Source: Nakazawaea peltata
Taxonomy: Eukaryota > Ascomycota > Pichiomycetes > Alaninales > Pachysolenaceae
Direction: 5' to 3'
Length of the DNA: 64,000 nt
Assembly (NCBI GenBank): GCA_001599355.1
Contig: BCGQ01000011.1
Span: forward strand, 123,662 to 187,661
The position numbers were made by a program, and so were the translations under genes. Positions 39,372 to 50,444 of the stretch are shown here, piece by piece (the stretch's first letter is position 1; the number at the start of each line of letters is the position of its first letter). The notes below the pieces were generated by a model. The model did not search any database. It was not told the DNA's origin and worked only from the letters and a program-made list of their open reading frames with translations.

Positions 39372-39596
39372 TTATCTGAATTCTTTCATAACAACAAGTT
39401 TCAGTTCGTTCAAATGTTTGGTCAATATCTCACTGGATCCATCCTTGATGGCCAACTCTGCGCTCTTAGCAATCAATCTGTTATGGAATCGAAGGTAGTT
39501 CAAGTATACCAAAATATCAGTAGAATCGTTCTTGATATTATGAGGAGTTTTTGACTTGATTATACGCTTAAATCTGGCACGGGGATACTTATTCAT
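39372..39596 (-). CDS. WIP1: CENP-W/Wip1-like histone-fold kinetochore protein
   Basis: 74-residue protein from the ATG at 39596. The segment RFKRIIKSKTPHN followed by STDILVYLNYLRFHNRLI resembles CENP-W (FKRKKPQLRLEKSGDLLVHLNCLLFVHRLAEES) in spacing and in the histone-fold alpha2 helix. A short alpha3 (SEILTKHLNELKLVVMKEF) completes the fold. CENP-W pairs with CENP-T at the inner kinetochore; the yeast counterparts are Wip1 and Cnn1. Length, basic N-terminus and helix pattern fit. Identity rests on one conserved block, so another small histone-fold protein (Mhf type) remains possible. Confidence 0.65.
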   Translation of the reverse strand: MNKYPRARFKRIIKSKTPHNIKNDSTDILVYLNYLRFHNRLIAKSAELAIKDGSSEILTKHLNELKLVVMKEFR

Positions 39597-41813
39597 CGTT
39601 ACAAGGTTTGACTTCAGTGATTGATTCCCTTTGTCTGCGTTGCAAACTATGAGTTCTTATATATATATATCACGTAAAACTATAAGCTCATATATATAGA
39701 CACTGATTGAGTATCTTGTTTACCTTTTGTCAACTTTTTGGCTTAAAAGACACGAAAAAATGAGCTGGCTTATTAAGGGTTCTTGTCAAAAATACACGAC
39801 TTTTCTATAGATGATTACTCAATAAAGACTGACCTGATACATGATGCAGTTAGGGCACTCAAGATCTACAAAAGAGTTTACGCTCTAGCGGTTGTCATTA
39901 TCACTGTCTACGGGATTCTAAAAATATCACCTTAACTACAGATAATTTCAAGCCTTTTAGAGGGTGGCGACAAGAAATTTGGCCACTACCTACCAGCCCA
40001 CCCACAACCTAACGACGAATATTATGATTCAGTACACTTGAAATCCACTGTGCCACTTCATGTATCTTTTCGCCATAATTTCACTTCACCGTATTTATCA
40101 GGACATAATCAGAATTCATGTCCTTCCTGACTGCTGAAATATGTGTCACATTAACAGTTTTATTACCTTAATTTCATCTCGAGGAAAGAGAAAAAGAAAT
40201 TTCTAACGGTCGAGTAAACCCTAGAATTGGAGAAAGAGGAAATACATGCGTCCATCAACATATAGTACAATTCCTGCATCTCCCTATCTTGTTAAAAACA
40301 TCCAATCAGGTTCGGGCAGCGACGAATCTGTTCCTAATGCATGTACGAAAAATTTTCTGTCTGACTCTTCACCTATTGTATACCTTTACGGGGAAACCGG
40401 TGAGACCCGAGGGACGCTTATTCTGTCAAAGCATCTAAAAGCTGGCGAAGTGATGCATCTGCCCTCTAGAATATGGGACTATAGAATTTCAATTACAGGA
40501 CTAGACTTCATTTGCCTCATGTCTCACTCTTAAGCAGCCACTTACAATTTGATTTGAAGTCTGGCCTGTATTAAAAGCTGTAATTAGAGTGTGCATCACT
40601 TCAAATCAAAAACCGTCAGAGGAGAACAGCAGATCTTTGAAATTTTTTTTTTGTCAGCTCTCTCCACATCCCCATCGTCTCGGATTTTTTGGATCCCTTT
40701 TCCCACCTCGATCGTCCCCTTTGCCTATTTTCATGTGCTTCTTAATTTTTCAAATGTTTTATTGTACTCCTAACAATTAAGGTTTTATTTGTGCGTAACG
40801 GGCACGGATTACGGAGGTACAGGACAAAGTATTTTTTTTCGTTTCGAGTGAAAGGACAAGATGCACAGCAAAAGGGTGCATTTTTTCTTTTAAGAAGGAC
40901 ACAAACAAGTGAAGGAAAGTCCGCAAGCTTACATGAGTCGGATCCTCTTTCCCTCTAATTATTTGGGCTTGGAGGAACTTATTGACTGGGAGTGAAAATC
41001 TTGACGCAAAGATTTACCAGGCTTATATTACAGACTGCGTTGTTGTTTTTGGCTGTACAGATATTACAAAGTTGAGATTATCAGCCCAGTATGACGTTGA
41101 CAGAATTTATCAGCCAACAGTAAAGCTTCCCAAACAACTTCCCCTCTAATGGTGCTTAACTTTCCCATTCCTCAGTAGTATACACCTGCTTAAAACTATG
41201 CAGTTCCTACGCCTATCAGCAAGCATTCATGTCTTGCCCATGCCCTTTCTAGAAATAAAAAACACAGTAAAGGGCAAGTTCTGCCGCCTTACCCCCAGAT
41301 CTTATCATAATAGTATGAGGAAATATGTATATGTACAACATATTTTTAACTTTTCTTGAACAAACACCTTATATTTGACGGGATGATCGAAACTCCCTGA
41401 CTGTTGCGCTCTAATTTTGAAAACTACAAGCCTTTTTTGACTTGCTAATATGTGATACTTGTGATGCAAGCATGAACTCTATAACATATTTTTACATATT
41501 AGATATTTTTTACATATTTCAACCGATTACTTCCTTCTTTTTTTTATGATCTTGTGTTTCTCATGCATTATTTGTTGTAATATCAGCTCTTCTTTCTTTT
41601 TTTCTTTTTTTGTGAAACACCGACTGGCATATTGTTTTCTTCGATCCCTCACTTTGATTTTGACTCTTTCGTCTCTTCCATCTTTGGCTTTTTTTTTCAA
41701 AAATTATATATATTCGATAATCGACCCACAGTATCAATTGTTGAATCTTGTTTTGCCATATTGCAGTATAGCATATAGCTAGATCTATAAAAAGACTTTC
41801 GAAAGATTATAAA
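39597..41813. other. Long upstream region of the homeodomain gene
   Basis: 2.2 kb with no supported gene. A 95-codon ATG frame at 40246-40533 has no recognisable product. T-rich tracts are concentrated at 41520-41710. A TATAAAAA box lies at 41786-41793, 21 bp before the ATG. Long upstream regions are typical of master-regulator genes in yeasts. Confidence 0.55.
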
Positions 41814-42728
41814 ATGGAATTATCCAACTTGGTCAAGAAGGAACAAGAGCAACATGCTACTCAGCTGTATATGCCAAAATATGCTCCTCAGCAATATTCA
41901 CCAGTTCCTCCACAGCAGTACCAACCTCAACCAAGATTCCCAATGATGGTTTCTAACCCACAGCCGCAATCTTTTACTCCAGCTGCTCCTCAAGCCACTG
42001 TCACCAAGTCCAACAGTGCTGTTAGATTGCCTTCTATTCATGAGATCATCAACATCTCCGAATTGAACAGCTGCCAAACCCCACCACGTCCTGCTTCTGC
42101 TAGCAGTGTAGGCACCACATCATCGAACAATGGTGTTCTGTCTCCAAATTATCACTACAATTACCAGCTGCCACAACCCCACGTTCCATTGCATCGTTCG
42201 GTCTCGGCTTCAGCTGCTGGTGGTTCCCCAGTTATCCTTGGTACTAGATCTAGTCTGCCACTGATTATCCCACCTCCAGTTGCCAACTCTCCTCTCGATT
42301 CTGCTGTTCATTCACCAATCGATTTCCCTATTTACCACCGTTCTAGTTCGGCATCTTCGTCAAGCTCCTTGCCTGACCCTCATGCCAGTGGTTACACTCA
42401 AGGTGCCACTAGTATCCCTTCGATCCCATCTCCGGGCCCTCTGTACGATCGCTCTCCAGAGAAGTACAACACTGCCAAGATGGGAATCATCTCTAGATCT
42501 CAAAATGGTAGAAAGGGAAGATCCAACCTCCCAAAGAAGACCACAATGATCTTATTGGACTGGTTGTACAAGAACATTAACCATCCTTACCCAAGCCCTA
42601 AACAAAAGTCTGAATTGATCTTCCAAACTGGTTTGAGTTCCCAGCAATTGAGTAACTGGTTCATCAACGCTAGAAGAAGAAAGATCAGATCTATGAAGTT
42701 CCAAGAGGAGGAAAAGTTTGTCTTGTAA
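41814..42728 (+). CDS. TALE-class homeodomain transcription factor (Cup9/Tos8-like)
   Basis: 304-residue nuclear DNA-binding protein. The N-terminal about 230 residues are Pro/Gln/Ser-rich and disordered (PQQYSPVPPQQYQPQPR). A TALE homeodomain at about residues 233-294 begins RSNLPKKTTMILLDWLYKNI, has the three-residue loop extension before NHPYPS, and a recognition helix LSNWFINARRRKI. S. cerevisiae Cup9 and Tos8 have nearly the same core (NLPK..NPYPT..LSNWFINARRRKI). They act as repressors or cell-state regulators. The 2.2-kb upstream and 5.3-kb downstream gene-free regions suggest complex regulation. Which of the two paralogues is closer cannot be decided here. Confidence 0.88.
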   Translation: MELSNLVKKEQEQHATQLYMPKYAPQQYSPVPPQQYQPQPRFPMMVSNPQPQSFTPAAPQATVTKSNSAVRLPSIHEIINISELNSCQTPPRPASASSVGTTSSNNGVLSPNYHYNYQLPQPHVPLHRSVSASAAGGSPVILGTRSSLPLIIPPPVANSPLDSAVHSPIDFPIYHRSSSASSSSSLPDPHASGYTQGATSIPSIPSPGPLYDRSPEKYNTAKMGIISRSQNGRKGRSNLPKKTTMILLDWLYKNINHPYPSPKQKSELIFQTGLSSQQLSNWFINARRRKIRSMKFQEEEKFVL

Positions 42729-45700
42729 ATTTAACAATGTTCGCATTTACGTTTGAGTTTTTGGGGTTCATTTTGGGTTATTGGTGTTTTTATGGCTATC
42801 GATAAAATAAAAAGGTTATTATAAAGGCTATTCATCACTGAATGGCTGTGTTTTATGTTTTGTTCGTTTTGTTTTGTGTTTTGTGTTTTGTCTTTGATTT
42901 TTACCTCTGTTATCCGTTCATTTCCTTATGATCATGTCCCGCTATGCTTTTCGACAGAGGTGCTTTATTTTGCCTGCTCAGTCCAGACAAGGTCAGGCTG
43001 AGTTTCCTGTATCTACATTTAAAAAAAAGGGAGAGAAAGAGTTATAAAGAGAGAAAAGCTATGCTTCTGCTACTGTTACTAGCTATTTGAAATAGTGCTA
43101 TATACTAAAACAATATTTATGCCTTATGCTTTTTAATTGACTATTTGTAATCGTGTAGATCGATAAAAATTTCTGGTCGTTGAGGTTGGGTCAAGAGAGA
43201 GCATATGTAAGCTCGTATGTGCCTGCCATGCTTAGTACAACTCACTTGTCCCCTTGTCTTGTCAAGAGCCAACTGATTAAGAATGACATAATCTTTCCAA
43301 TAGCGTTTTATTTCCCCTTCTAGGGAAAATAAAGCATATTCTAACAATAGCTTAAATCCTTTTTTTTTGCGTAACAGCCAAACTTTAAAGTTAATTAGTG
43401 TGCCTCTGCTCAAATCATACCTAATTGGGAAATAGATCACTCTTGTTATTAGAAAAAAAAATTTCTTATTCGAAAAAAATGCGGTATGTCCTGCTCTGCG
43501 CCATGATAGAGCTTAATAAGGTGGTGATCAAAAGAGGCTAATTGACACTGCAGAAGTGCTCGTACAGATGGACGTCAGCATATATGTGCTCTCTGTGTCT
43601 ATGTATCAAAAATTGAAGGCGACAGAGTACAGGTTTACGGATTTTACGACCGTGCAACTAGTTATCGTATTGAAGGGGGCTGCCGTAATACTACGAAATT
43701 GATCGGCTGCATAGAACTCGGAAGCTCGTCAGCAGCTTCCCAGTTTTTTTCCTACATCCTTTAGGCAGTCGGGATTTCGTGGAGTTATTGCTACGGTGTA
43801 AAAAATGATGTAATAAGTTAGTAATCAAGATGGCCTTGGACAACCACCTTTTCGAAATCTAAGCTTCCATGTATCGCGGATTTTTTAACAAACTCTAATT
43901 ATTCTTAGTCTCGAGCACTCTATTTTTGTATGCTAGGAAAATGTGGAGAATGGAGCATCATCACAGCGAAACAGCAATAAACAAAGAGCAAAATATGCTT
44001 TGAAAAAAAAATAAGCAGGCGGTGCTGTTGGGAGAAAATCTTTTTTTTGACGTCTTTATTATTCTAAATTTACCCCTGATTGATTTAGCACACCTTTTTT
44101 GTTAAGAAAGATGGTACAATTGACAGAAGCAACATTAGGATGACGTTTGAGATGGGGCGTCAACAAGGAGTAGCCTCCGGATTAAAGGATTCGAGCATTT
44201 GGAGTACACTCAATAGCAAAATATGTCTTATGTAGAGCCAAGGATGACGGTATTATATAAGCATCTCAACCTATATCTCAAACCTTAAGCAAGGATCGTA
44301 TTCTATTTCGTAGGCCGAAATTCACATGCCAAACCAATGGCGGGATTACTTTTCGGCGCATATCTTCACCTTATCATTTTCTGCGTGATTAATCCTTGTT
44401 CCCTTCTACTTACAAATGACACCTTTCTTTCAGATCCAGTTAACCCCTTGTGCAGTGAAGTGTCTTGGTTTATGGTGTTTTGACCAATTCGGAAACAATT
44501 CCTCTCATTTCCTGGAGTTTATCTTGTCCAGCAAGTCCAAATCAGCAAATTAGGTAGCTGTGCATAGTAGAAGACAATATGATTTGAACTGGATTTTGTG
44601 ACTTGTCGCGGGGTCCTACACATCAAGCAGAGTCCTGCTTCTTAAACAAAGATTTCTTGCTTTAATTACACCTTGAGGCTGCAAAATAATAAGCCACTGC
44701 CACTTCTGCTAGCTTCGTATACGTCGTAAAAAAAATATGACCTCTTTGTTTTGCTAAAGAAATAGGACCGTGCTATAAATCACAACTGCCCTTTACCCAA
44801 CAGAGCTGGAGAAGAAAAAATTCACATTCCAATATTGAAAGGAGGAGGGGTGCTAGACCATTGGGAATTTCTAAGCTCCGTTTAACATCAGTTTGCCTAA
44901 GATCTGCGAACTGCGTGTCTGTGGTTTCTTTTTCCTGACTTAAAAGAGTAAGTAAAGAGCAAACTGGGTGCATAGTCTGTCAGACTTTTTTTCTCTCTGA
45001 GGTTTCTTTTTTGCCCTTTTTCAAAAAATTAGTCCGATTAGATGTATAATTCCCATCTGATTTTTTCCCCTGTTCAACGTCCTTTCAAAAAAATTTTCAG
45101 GTTATTGTTTGTTATGTATGGGACATCAATAATGCTGATAATTTGCTTGTTGTAACTGGCAGAATACACTGCTAAAGTCCAGCAAGTAAAAGTTAGATAG
45201 TATTGGCGGTTATATTGTCAATTTGGTACATAAGTGCTCTCGTCTAATAGCAAGTAAACTGTCTTCTTACATCATCTACATTTCTGCGTATAACCAAATG
45301 GTTGCGTAATCAAAGGCAGCCGAGGCCAAAAGGTTATGATGTAAATGTGTCGTTGCTTAAAAATTCAAATAGAGTCTAATTGGGTCGAGTTTAGGTATCG
45401 AGTTAATTGACGCCAAAAAGTGAAAACATTTACCTCAAAATAAAAAGCAAGGTGAGGATAGCTGCATGTTCGACCAAAGCCAACCACCTTGACTGCGCGT
45501 TATTCAAGTGGTGTACACTCGTCAAATAATAATAATACTGATGTTAGGCAGATACTTTTCGTCATCGGTTCTGAAACACCTATCCCGAATGTATTGCACT
45601 CTTAATTGTGCCTATCTTAAGAAGCAAGAAGGTGTTAGTGTCCCGCCAATCCTTATGCCTTTGGGCAATATTATATTAGCTTAGAGGAAACTGCGCAGAG

Positions 45701-47994
45701 ATGCCCGGTCTTCTAGATGGAAAAAATTATGGGAAATATAAAAAGTCCCACCACTGTCATGCATGTAGGTTCAGGCGTATAAAGACTTTGGGCAAGAATT
45801 TAAGGCAGGACTTGATTGAGCGCGATTGTTAAGAAACGAAAACAAAAAGAAAAAGATGTTTTGCATTGACCTCCAAAGTCCTCGATTCTCCTTCGCTCTG
45901 TCACCTCCTAAATAAGGAGTACTATTTTAGGTTATTTAAGCTTAAGTGGAGGAAGAGGAATTGGGTGTAGAAATCCCCAATTAAGTACTTTTATCACGGC
46001 CCCCAGTCAATTGTCGACTGGTGATCGTATAAATCCCTAGTCAGAAGTTGTCTTCTGCCTTCATTGAGACCGTCCTTTACTTCTAGTGACGATTAAATCA
46101 ATTTTATCCTAACTGGGTAATGACTACTTAAGTTATATAATCAAGAAAATTTTTCAGCATGATGATCGAAGATTTTCATAACCAAAATTCTAACTGGCTG
46201 AAAATAGTTCAAGTTGATAAATTGGATCATTATGGCCACAAAAACAGGAATATATGGCCAATGTGAAACACATATTAGGCTTGTTAGAGGTAACTGGACG
46301 TAGTCTGGTAACTAATTGGATTACCTCCTCTCAAAGTGTGACGCAATTGCACACTTAAAAACTGTAGTGTACAAATTACTCTTTGGACCTATATACACTA
46401 AGTAGTGGTAGAGTTTCTTGAACTCCTGGTGTATCACAACAACTCTTAAAATAGGAAGGAGATACGAAAAAGGTAAGGAAGATCTTTAATATCAATGTCC
46501 TATTTTGGAATTACGCACTTCACACAACTATGCTTCAATTTTGATATAGACTACTCCTGCAGGTGTTCTCCAGCTTTTGCAATTGTTCGAGTTAGCTACA
46601 GAGCCTAGCGACGAAGCTAGCTGGGAAGGATTTTACAAGCTTCAAGACATTGATAATCTCAGACGCTAGCCCTTGGAGGACGAATTCCATGTAATTTTCT
46701 GATATGTAGATTCCTTGCAAGATAATCATTTTGTCCTGGTGCAGCTTAGACACTTGTTTTGATAACTGAGGATGTTTGTCTCTATATCCACAAAAAAATT
46801 GGTCGCGGAGAAAAAGGGCAAAAAGAAAAAGTCGTGGTCGGACTAGATTTTTTTATGCAGTGACATGCATATGTGAAGCACATATGTAAAAATTTGCTCG
46901 TTTTACCTTAGGTGCATTCAACTGCTGTGCTGTTGTTTGCAGAGGGCCTAATCGAGGGGCTTCTAGAGCCTGGGGCAACATGACACCAAGAGCGGCCGAA
47001 AATATATCAATTTTGCACAAAATGCAAATACACGTAAGATAACGTGGCACCATCTTTTTTACTAGATAAGATTTAGCCGCAAAAGAAAGGCTCAAAATAG
47101 AGCTCATTAGTGTTCAAACACCAGGCGAGGGTGACATGGAAAAATTGTCCAGACTCCGGCCACCACGGTGTGGTACTACAATCCACTCTATTCATTGGTC
47201 TAGATCGTAAGAAAATATGTGTCGTTGTCTGAAGTTACGTGGGACAAATCCTTCGAGGCATAGAAATAAGTTCCTCACACAAAAAAAAACCGTTAAATCT
47301 ATTTCCGTTTATGACCACGGCGCAGCCTACACAGTTTTTTCTTATGTTTTCTTTTTCTCTACAGCGCGGTTAGTTGCGTCGCAGGTATTCGTAAGCATTA
47401 AGTGAAAGACGTTTTTTCTTGTCGTATTATATATATAAGACTTAGGACCCGTAGGAGATCTGTATTATTGCACGCAACAAGAGCATTACAGGTCACATTA
47501 GCGTACCAGTCCTTGTGCTGCCCTAAATATGCACGGCACAGGTAAGGCTGATCTCACCAGCTGTTAAATGTAAACAAGTACGGGAGTGGTATAAATCTCG
47601 GTGGTAACAGGTCACAAAGACCGTAGCCAAGCTGGAAGACCAGGCGGGGAAGCCAGCGTAAAAGGCCAAGACTAAGAGGTCTCTCTTCCACCCTAATTTT
47701 TAGTCTCCTCGAGTCCCTTGGCCTCAGTCTCGGTTGTTTCATTGTCGATCTTCAGACCTCTCTTTGCTGAGTGGTGCCTATCAAATTGATCCTTCTCCCA
47801 TCCCCGCCTTTCGGTAACACCTTGAGAATCTCTCGGCGCAGAAAACTCAATGTTCCGTGATTTTGTCCCTATCGAGTATTTTAGGGGCTGTTTCGGCAAA
47901 CTAGTTATCTAGATTTCCATCAAATATAAAATCTATTAGATAAGATAAGGGTCTCATCAATTGAATTGCCAAGAAGTGTGTATACAGTTCAAAG
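42729..47994. other. 5.3-kb gene-free region between the homeodomain gene and the D-amino-acid oxidase gene
   Basis: No open frame above about 100 codons, and none with a recognisable product. It contains a Mcm1-like CCTAATTGGG (43420-43429), many T/A homopolymers, and a GC-richer island at about 47430-47890. It is the longest stretch without a gene in the window. Candidates are a centromere, a long non-coding RNA, or extended regulatory DNA for the neighbouring regulator. I could not find long inverted repeats or tRNA genes by eye. Confidence 0.6.
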
Positions 47995-49162
47995 ATGGTA
48001 AAGATTGTTGTTGTAGGGTAAGTGAAGGTATCAATTTAGGCCCAACAGGCAATCCTATAATCGTATACTAACTATATGAATCAGAGCCGGTGTCACGGGT
48101 TTAACTAGTGCTTATCTTCTTTCTGAGAAGGGGCATGATGTGACTATTGTTTCGAAAAGATTCCATTTTGACGGTTATGATGACTGTCATTATACTAGTA
48201 ACTTTGCTGGTGCCAATTGGGCCAGTTTTGCTTCCAAAGAAGAGGTCCGTTTGCAAATGTATGACAGACCTACTTATCAACGGTTGATGAATTTGGCCCG
48301 TAAAGAGCCAAAGTCTGGTGTTCACTTACAATATAACGTCACCAAGGTAACTAAGAGTTTTTATGAAGCTAACAAGGATACGCGTCCAGATATTGAGAGT
48401 TACTTGCCATGGTATAAGGACTTTGTCGAAGAGTTCAAGGTCATCCCAGGAGAAGAAGTAGGATCTGTGCCGGATGGATCTGATGAGTATGCGTTTGCTA
48501 CTTCATACCTTGGTGTAGTCATTTCGACTAACACTTACCTCTCTTATTTGCTTGGTAAATGTGTCGATAATGGCTGTACTTACACTCGTAGAGAATTGAA
48601 GCATATTATGGATGCTGAGTCTTTGCATAGCTCTGGATCTCCAGCTGATTTGATCATCAACTGTACTGGTATTTTGTCTAAATTCCTCGGTGGTGTTGAA
48701 GACAAGAATGTTTATCCTATCAAGGGTCAGACCATTGTTGTTGCAAACAATTACCCTTATAAGACTAGTGTTCGTGATATTGAACCAATCAAGGGCGAAA
48801 GCTTTTACTTAATGCCTCGTAAAGAAGGTGGTTGCGTAATTGGTGGTTGTATGTTGGCTGATGATTGGGATGGAGCTCCTGTTCCTGCAATGACTGAAAG
48901 AATCAAGCTGAAGCTGCTCAAGTTTTGTCCAGAATTGATCGACCCATCTTACAAAAATAATCCTACAGAATTAAAAGTTCTTAGACTGCAAGTTGGTTTA
49001 CGTCCGGCACGTAAGGGAGATGTTAGAGTTGAGCGTGATCCAGTTTTGAAGAAAGTCATTCACAACTATGGTGCAGGAGGCACTGGATTCCAAAGCTCTT
49101 ATGGAACTTGTGGTCACGTGGTTAGTATTGTAGAAACATTGTTGGGTAATGCAAAATTGTGA
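47995..49162 (+). CDS. DAO1: D-amino-acid oxidase, peroxisomal (one intron)
   Basis: FAD enzyme that oxidises D-amino acids to 2-oxo acids with release of ammonia and H2O2. Exon 1 is 47995-48017 (MVKIVVV plus two bases). The 67-nt intron 48018-48084 has GTAAGT, TACTAAC (48066-48072) and CAG. Exon 2 is 48085-49162, giving 366 residues. The intron splits the FAD dinucleotide fold VGAGVTGLTSAYL. Other motifs are YTSNFAGANWASFA, substrate-site GLRPARKGDVRVE and HNYGAGGTGFQSSYG near the C-terminus. The C-terminal tripeptide AKL is a PTS1 peroxisomal signal. Without splicing the frame lacks the Rossmann fold, which supports the exon 1 call. Confidence 0.94.
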
Positions 49163-49326
49163 TGCTCTGGTAATTGAAAAATGTGATCTGCTACTTTTAA
49201 TATTTAATAGAATGTGACCAAGTTAATTTCTATCCCTAATTATGTAGTAGCCAGATATCAGTGACAAATTTATTGATTTGACTCTGATTGTCCACGATTT
49301 TAATTCTGTGTATCCCCTTTTTAATA

Positions 49327-49635
49327 ATGCGCAGTGGATATTTGACTTTGATTGTTTTAGTATGCACTTCACCAGCATTGGCTGCCGATAAGTGGCCTGG
49401 ATTTTGGTGTGACAAGGAATGTACCGAGACGGTTTTATTTGCAGAAGGATGTAAAGAGACTCAAAAGAAGACTCAAGATACTATTGATTGTATTTGCTCT
49501 TCACACTTTTATAGGAAATTGAACAAATGTCAGCATGATGGGTGCGATGAAAATTACGTCAACAAAAATTGGGCCGAGAAGGTTGAACCATTGTTAGAGA
49601 ATTGTCAAGGTCGGTACCATGATGGTCCTTTGTGA
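49327..49635 (+). CDS. Small secreted CFEM-like cysteine-rich protein
   Basis: 102 residues from the ATG at 49327; an upstream in-frame TTG at 49288 is not taken as start. The signal peptide (MRSGYLTLIVLVCTSPALA) is followed by eight Cys spaced C-x3-C-x9-C-x12-C-x-C-x10-C-x4-C-x19-C. The C-x3-C, C-x-C and C-x4-C elements resemble the fungal CFEM pattern. An Asp lies just before the C-x-C, near where CFEM proteins place the heme-ligand Asp. There is no GPI signal or membrane segment, so it is probably released. CFEM proteins such as Csa2 capture heme. Function here is inferred from Cys spacing only. Confidence 0.75.
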   Translation: MRSGYLTLIVLVCTSPALAADKWPGFWCDKECTETVLFAEGCKETQKKTQDTIDCICSSHFYRKLNKCQHDGCDENYVNKNWAEKVEPLLENCQGRYHDGPL

Positions 49636-50444
49636 TATAATTACAAGGATGTTGAGACGCCGTAAAGAAGTGTACTCAGTTTTACGTTTTACATATTTAA
49701 AGTTCCAAGTCTGAAAAGCGTTTTAAAGTTCAATTATTTCTGATCTACATATTAATTTTTTAGGGCAAATGTTAATTAGTCCGGTTGCTAATAGAGCAAA
49801 AATTAGTCTTATGCAAAATTTTATAGTCAATTATATAATATATATCTGATTTAAGTTTAGGAGAATTTTCGAATTATAGTTACTATGGTTAAGTGAGAGT
49901 TTTCAGGTATGCTCTATTACATCATCAGCCGATCCGTTCCTAACCACAACGTTTATTGAACGTTGCTTGTAATATCCCTTTTTTGCGGAGTCATTTATTA
50001 TAGCACTTGTGACGTTTATTGTAATCAGTAGATTGCTCATCAATTTATAAAGTATATTTAGAGATTGACGGTAGAGCAACCACCCGAGCAGCAAATCCAG
50101 CAACTTGTCGAGTGATAAACAACGTTTGTCAGTCCTTGACAACCTGTCGGCGACGACCTGTGACATCTCTATCAGATTCTCAATAGTCCATTGCCCTCTC
50201 ACCCTTGGCTATCTCATCCTTGCCATGCTGACTTCACTCACTCTATCATTGGCTGAGTAATTAAGTCGTGCATATATCAAAATCAACCTTATTGGGAATA
50301 AATTACCTATTTAGGAACTAAAATCCCGATAAAAAAAGAGCAAAAAATTCTCTACAAAAACATACCGATGAGAAGGGCTTTGGATTATAAATCAAATATT
50401 CAAAGGTGACTCAAGAAGTTTAAGAGCGGACGATAGTGGTCAAT
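49636..50444. other. Intergenic region between the CFEM-like gene and NAR1
   Basis: About 810 bp. A minus-strand frame with an ATG at 50166 (87 codons, to 49903) is uncertain. GTCGTGCAT at 50265-50273 lies 172 bp upstream of NAR1 and is followed by TTATTGGGAAT and CCTATTTAGG. Confidence 0.5.
49903..50166 (-). CDS. Doubtful 87-codon open frame
   Basis: ATG at 50166, product MSQVVADRLSRTDKRC onward. With CTG read as Ala it would be mostly helical and soluble. An in-frame stop lies just above, at about 50210, so no longer exon is evident without an intron. There is no family resemblance. It could be chance. Confidence 0.2.
   Translation of the reverse strand: MSQVVADRLSRTDKRCLSLDKLLDLLLGWLLYRQSLNILYKLMSNLLITINVTSAIINDSAKKGYYKQRSINVVVRNGSADDVIEHT

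Noticed and set aside
40246-40533. 95-codon ATG frame upstream of the homeodomain gene
   Set aside because: No family resemblance, no adjacent gene structure, and within a long regulatory region. Too weak to list as a gene.
43141-43440. 99-codon minus-strand frame
   Set aside because: Starts at GTG, has no recognisable motif and is surrounded by non-coding AT-rich DNA.
46853-47107. 84-codon minus-strand frame with ATG
   Set aside because: No motif or family. Length is within chance expectation for a 5-kb gene-free region.
47625-47640. tRNA A-box-like TAGCCAAGCTGG
   Set aside because: No B box or cloverleaf 3' half follows at a suitable distance on this strand.
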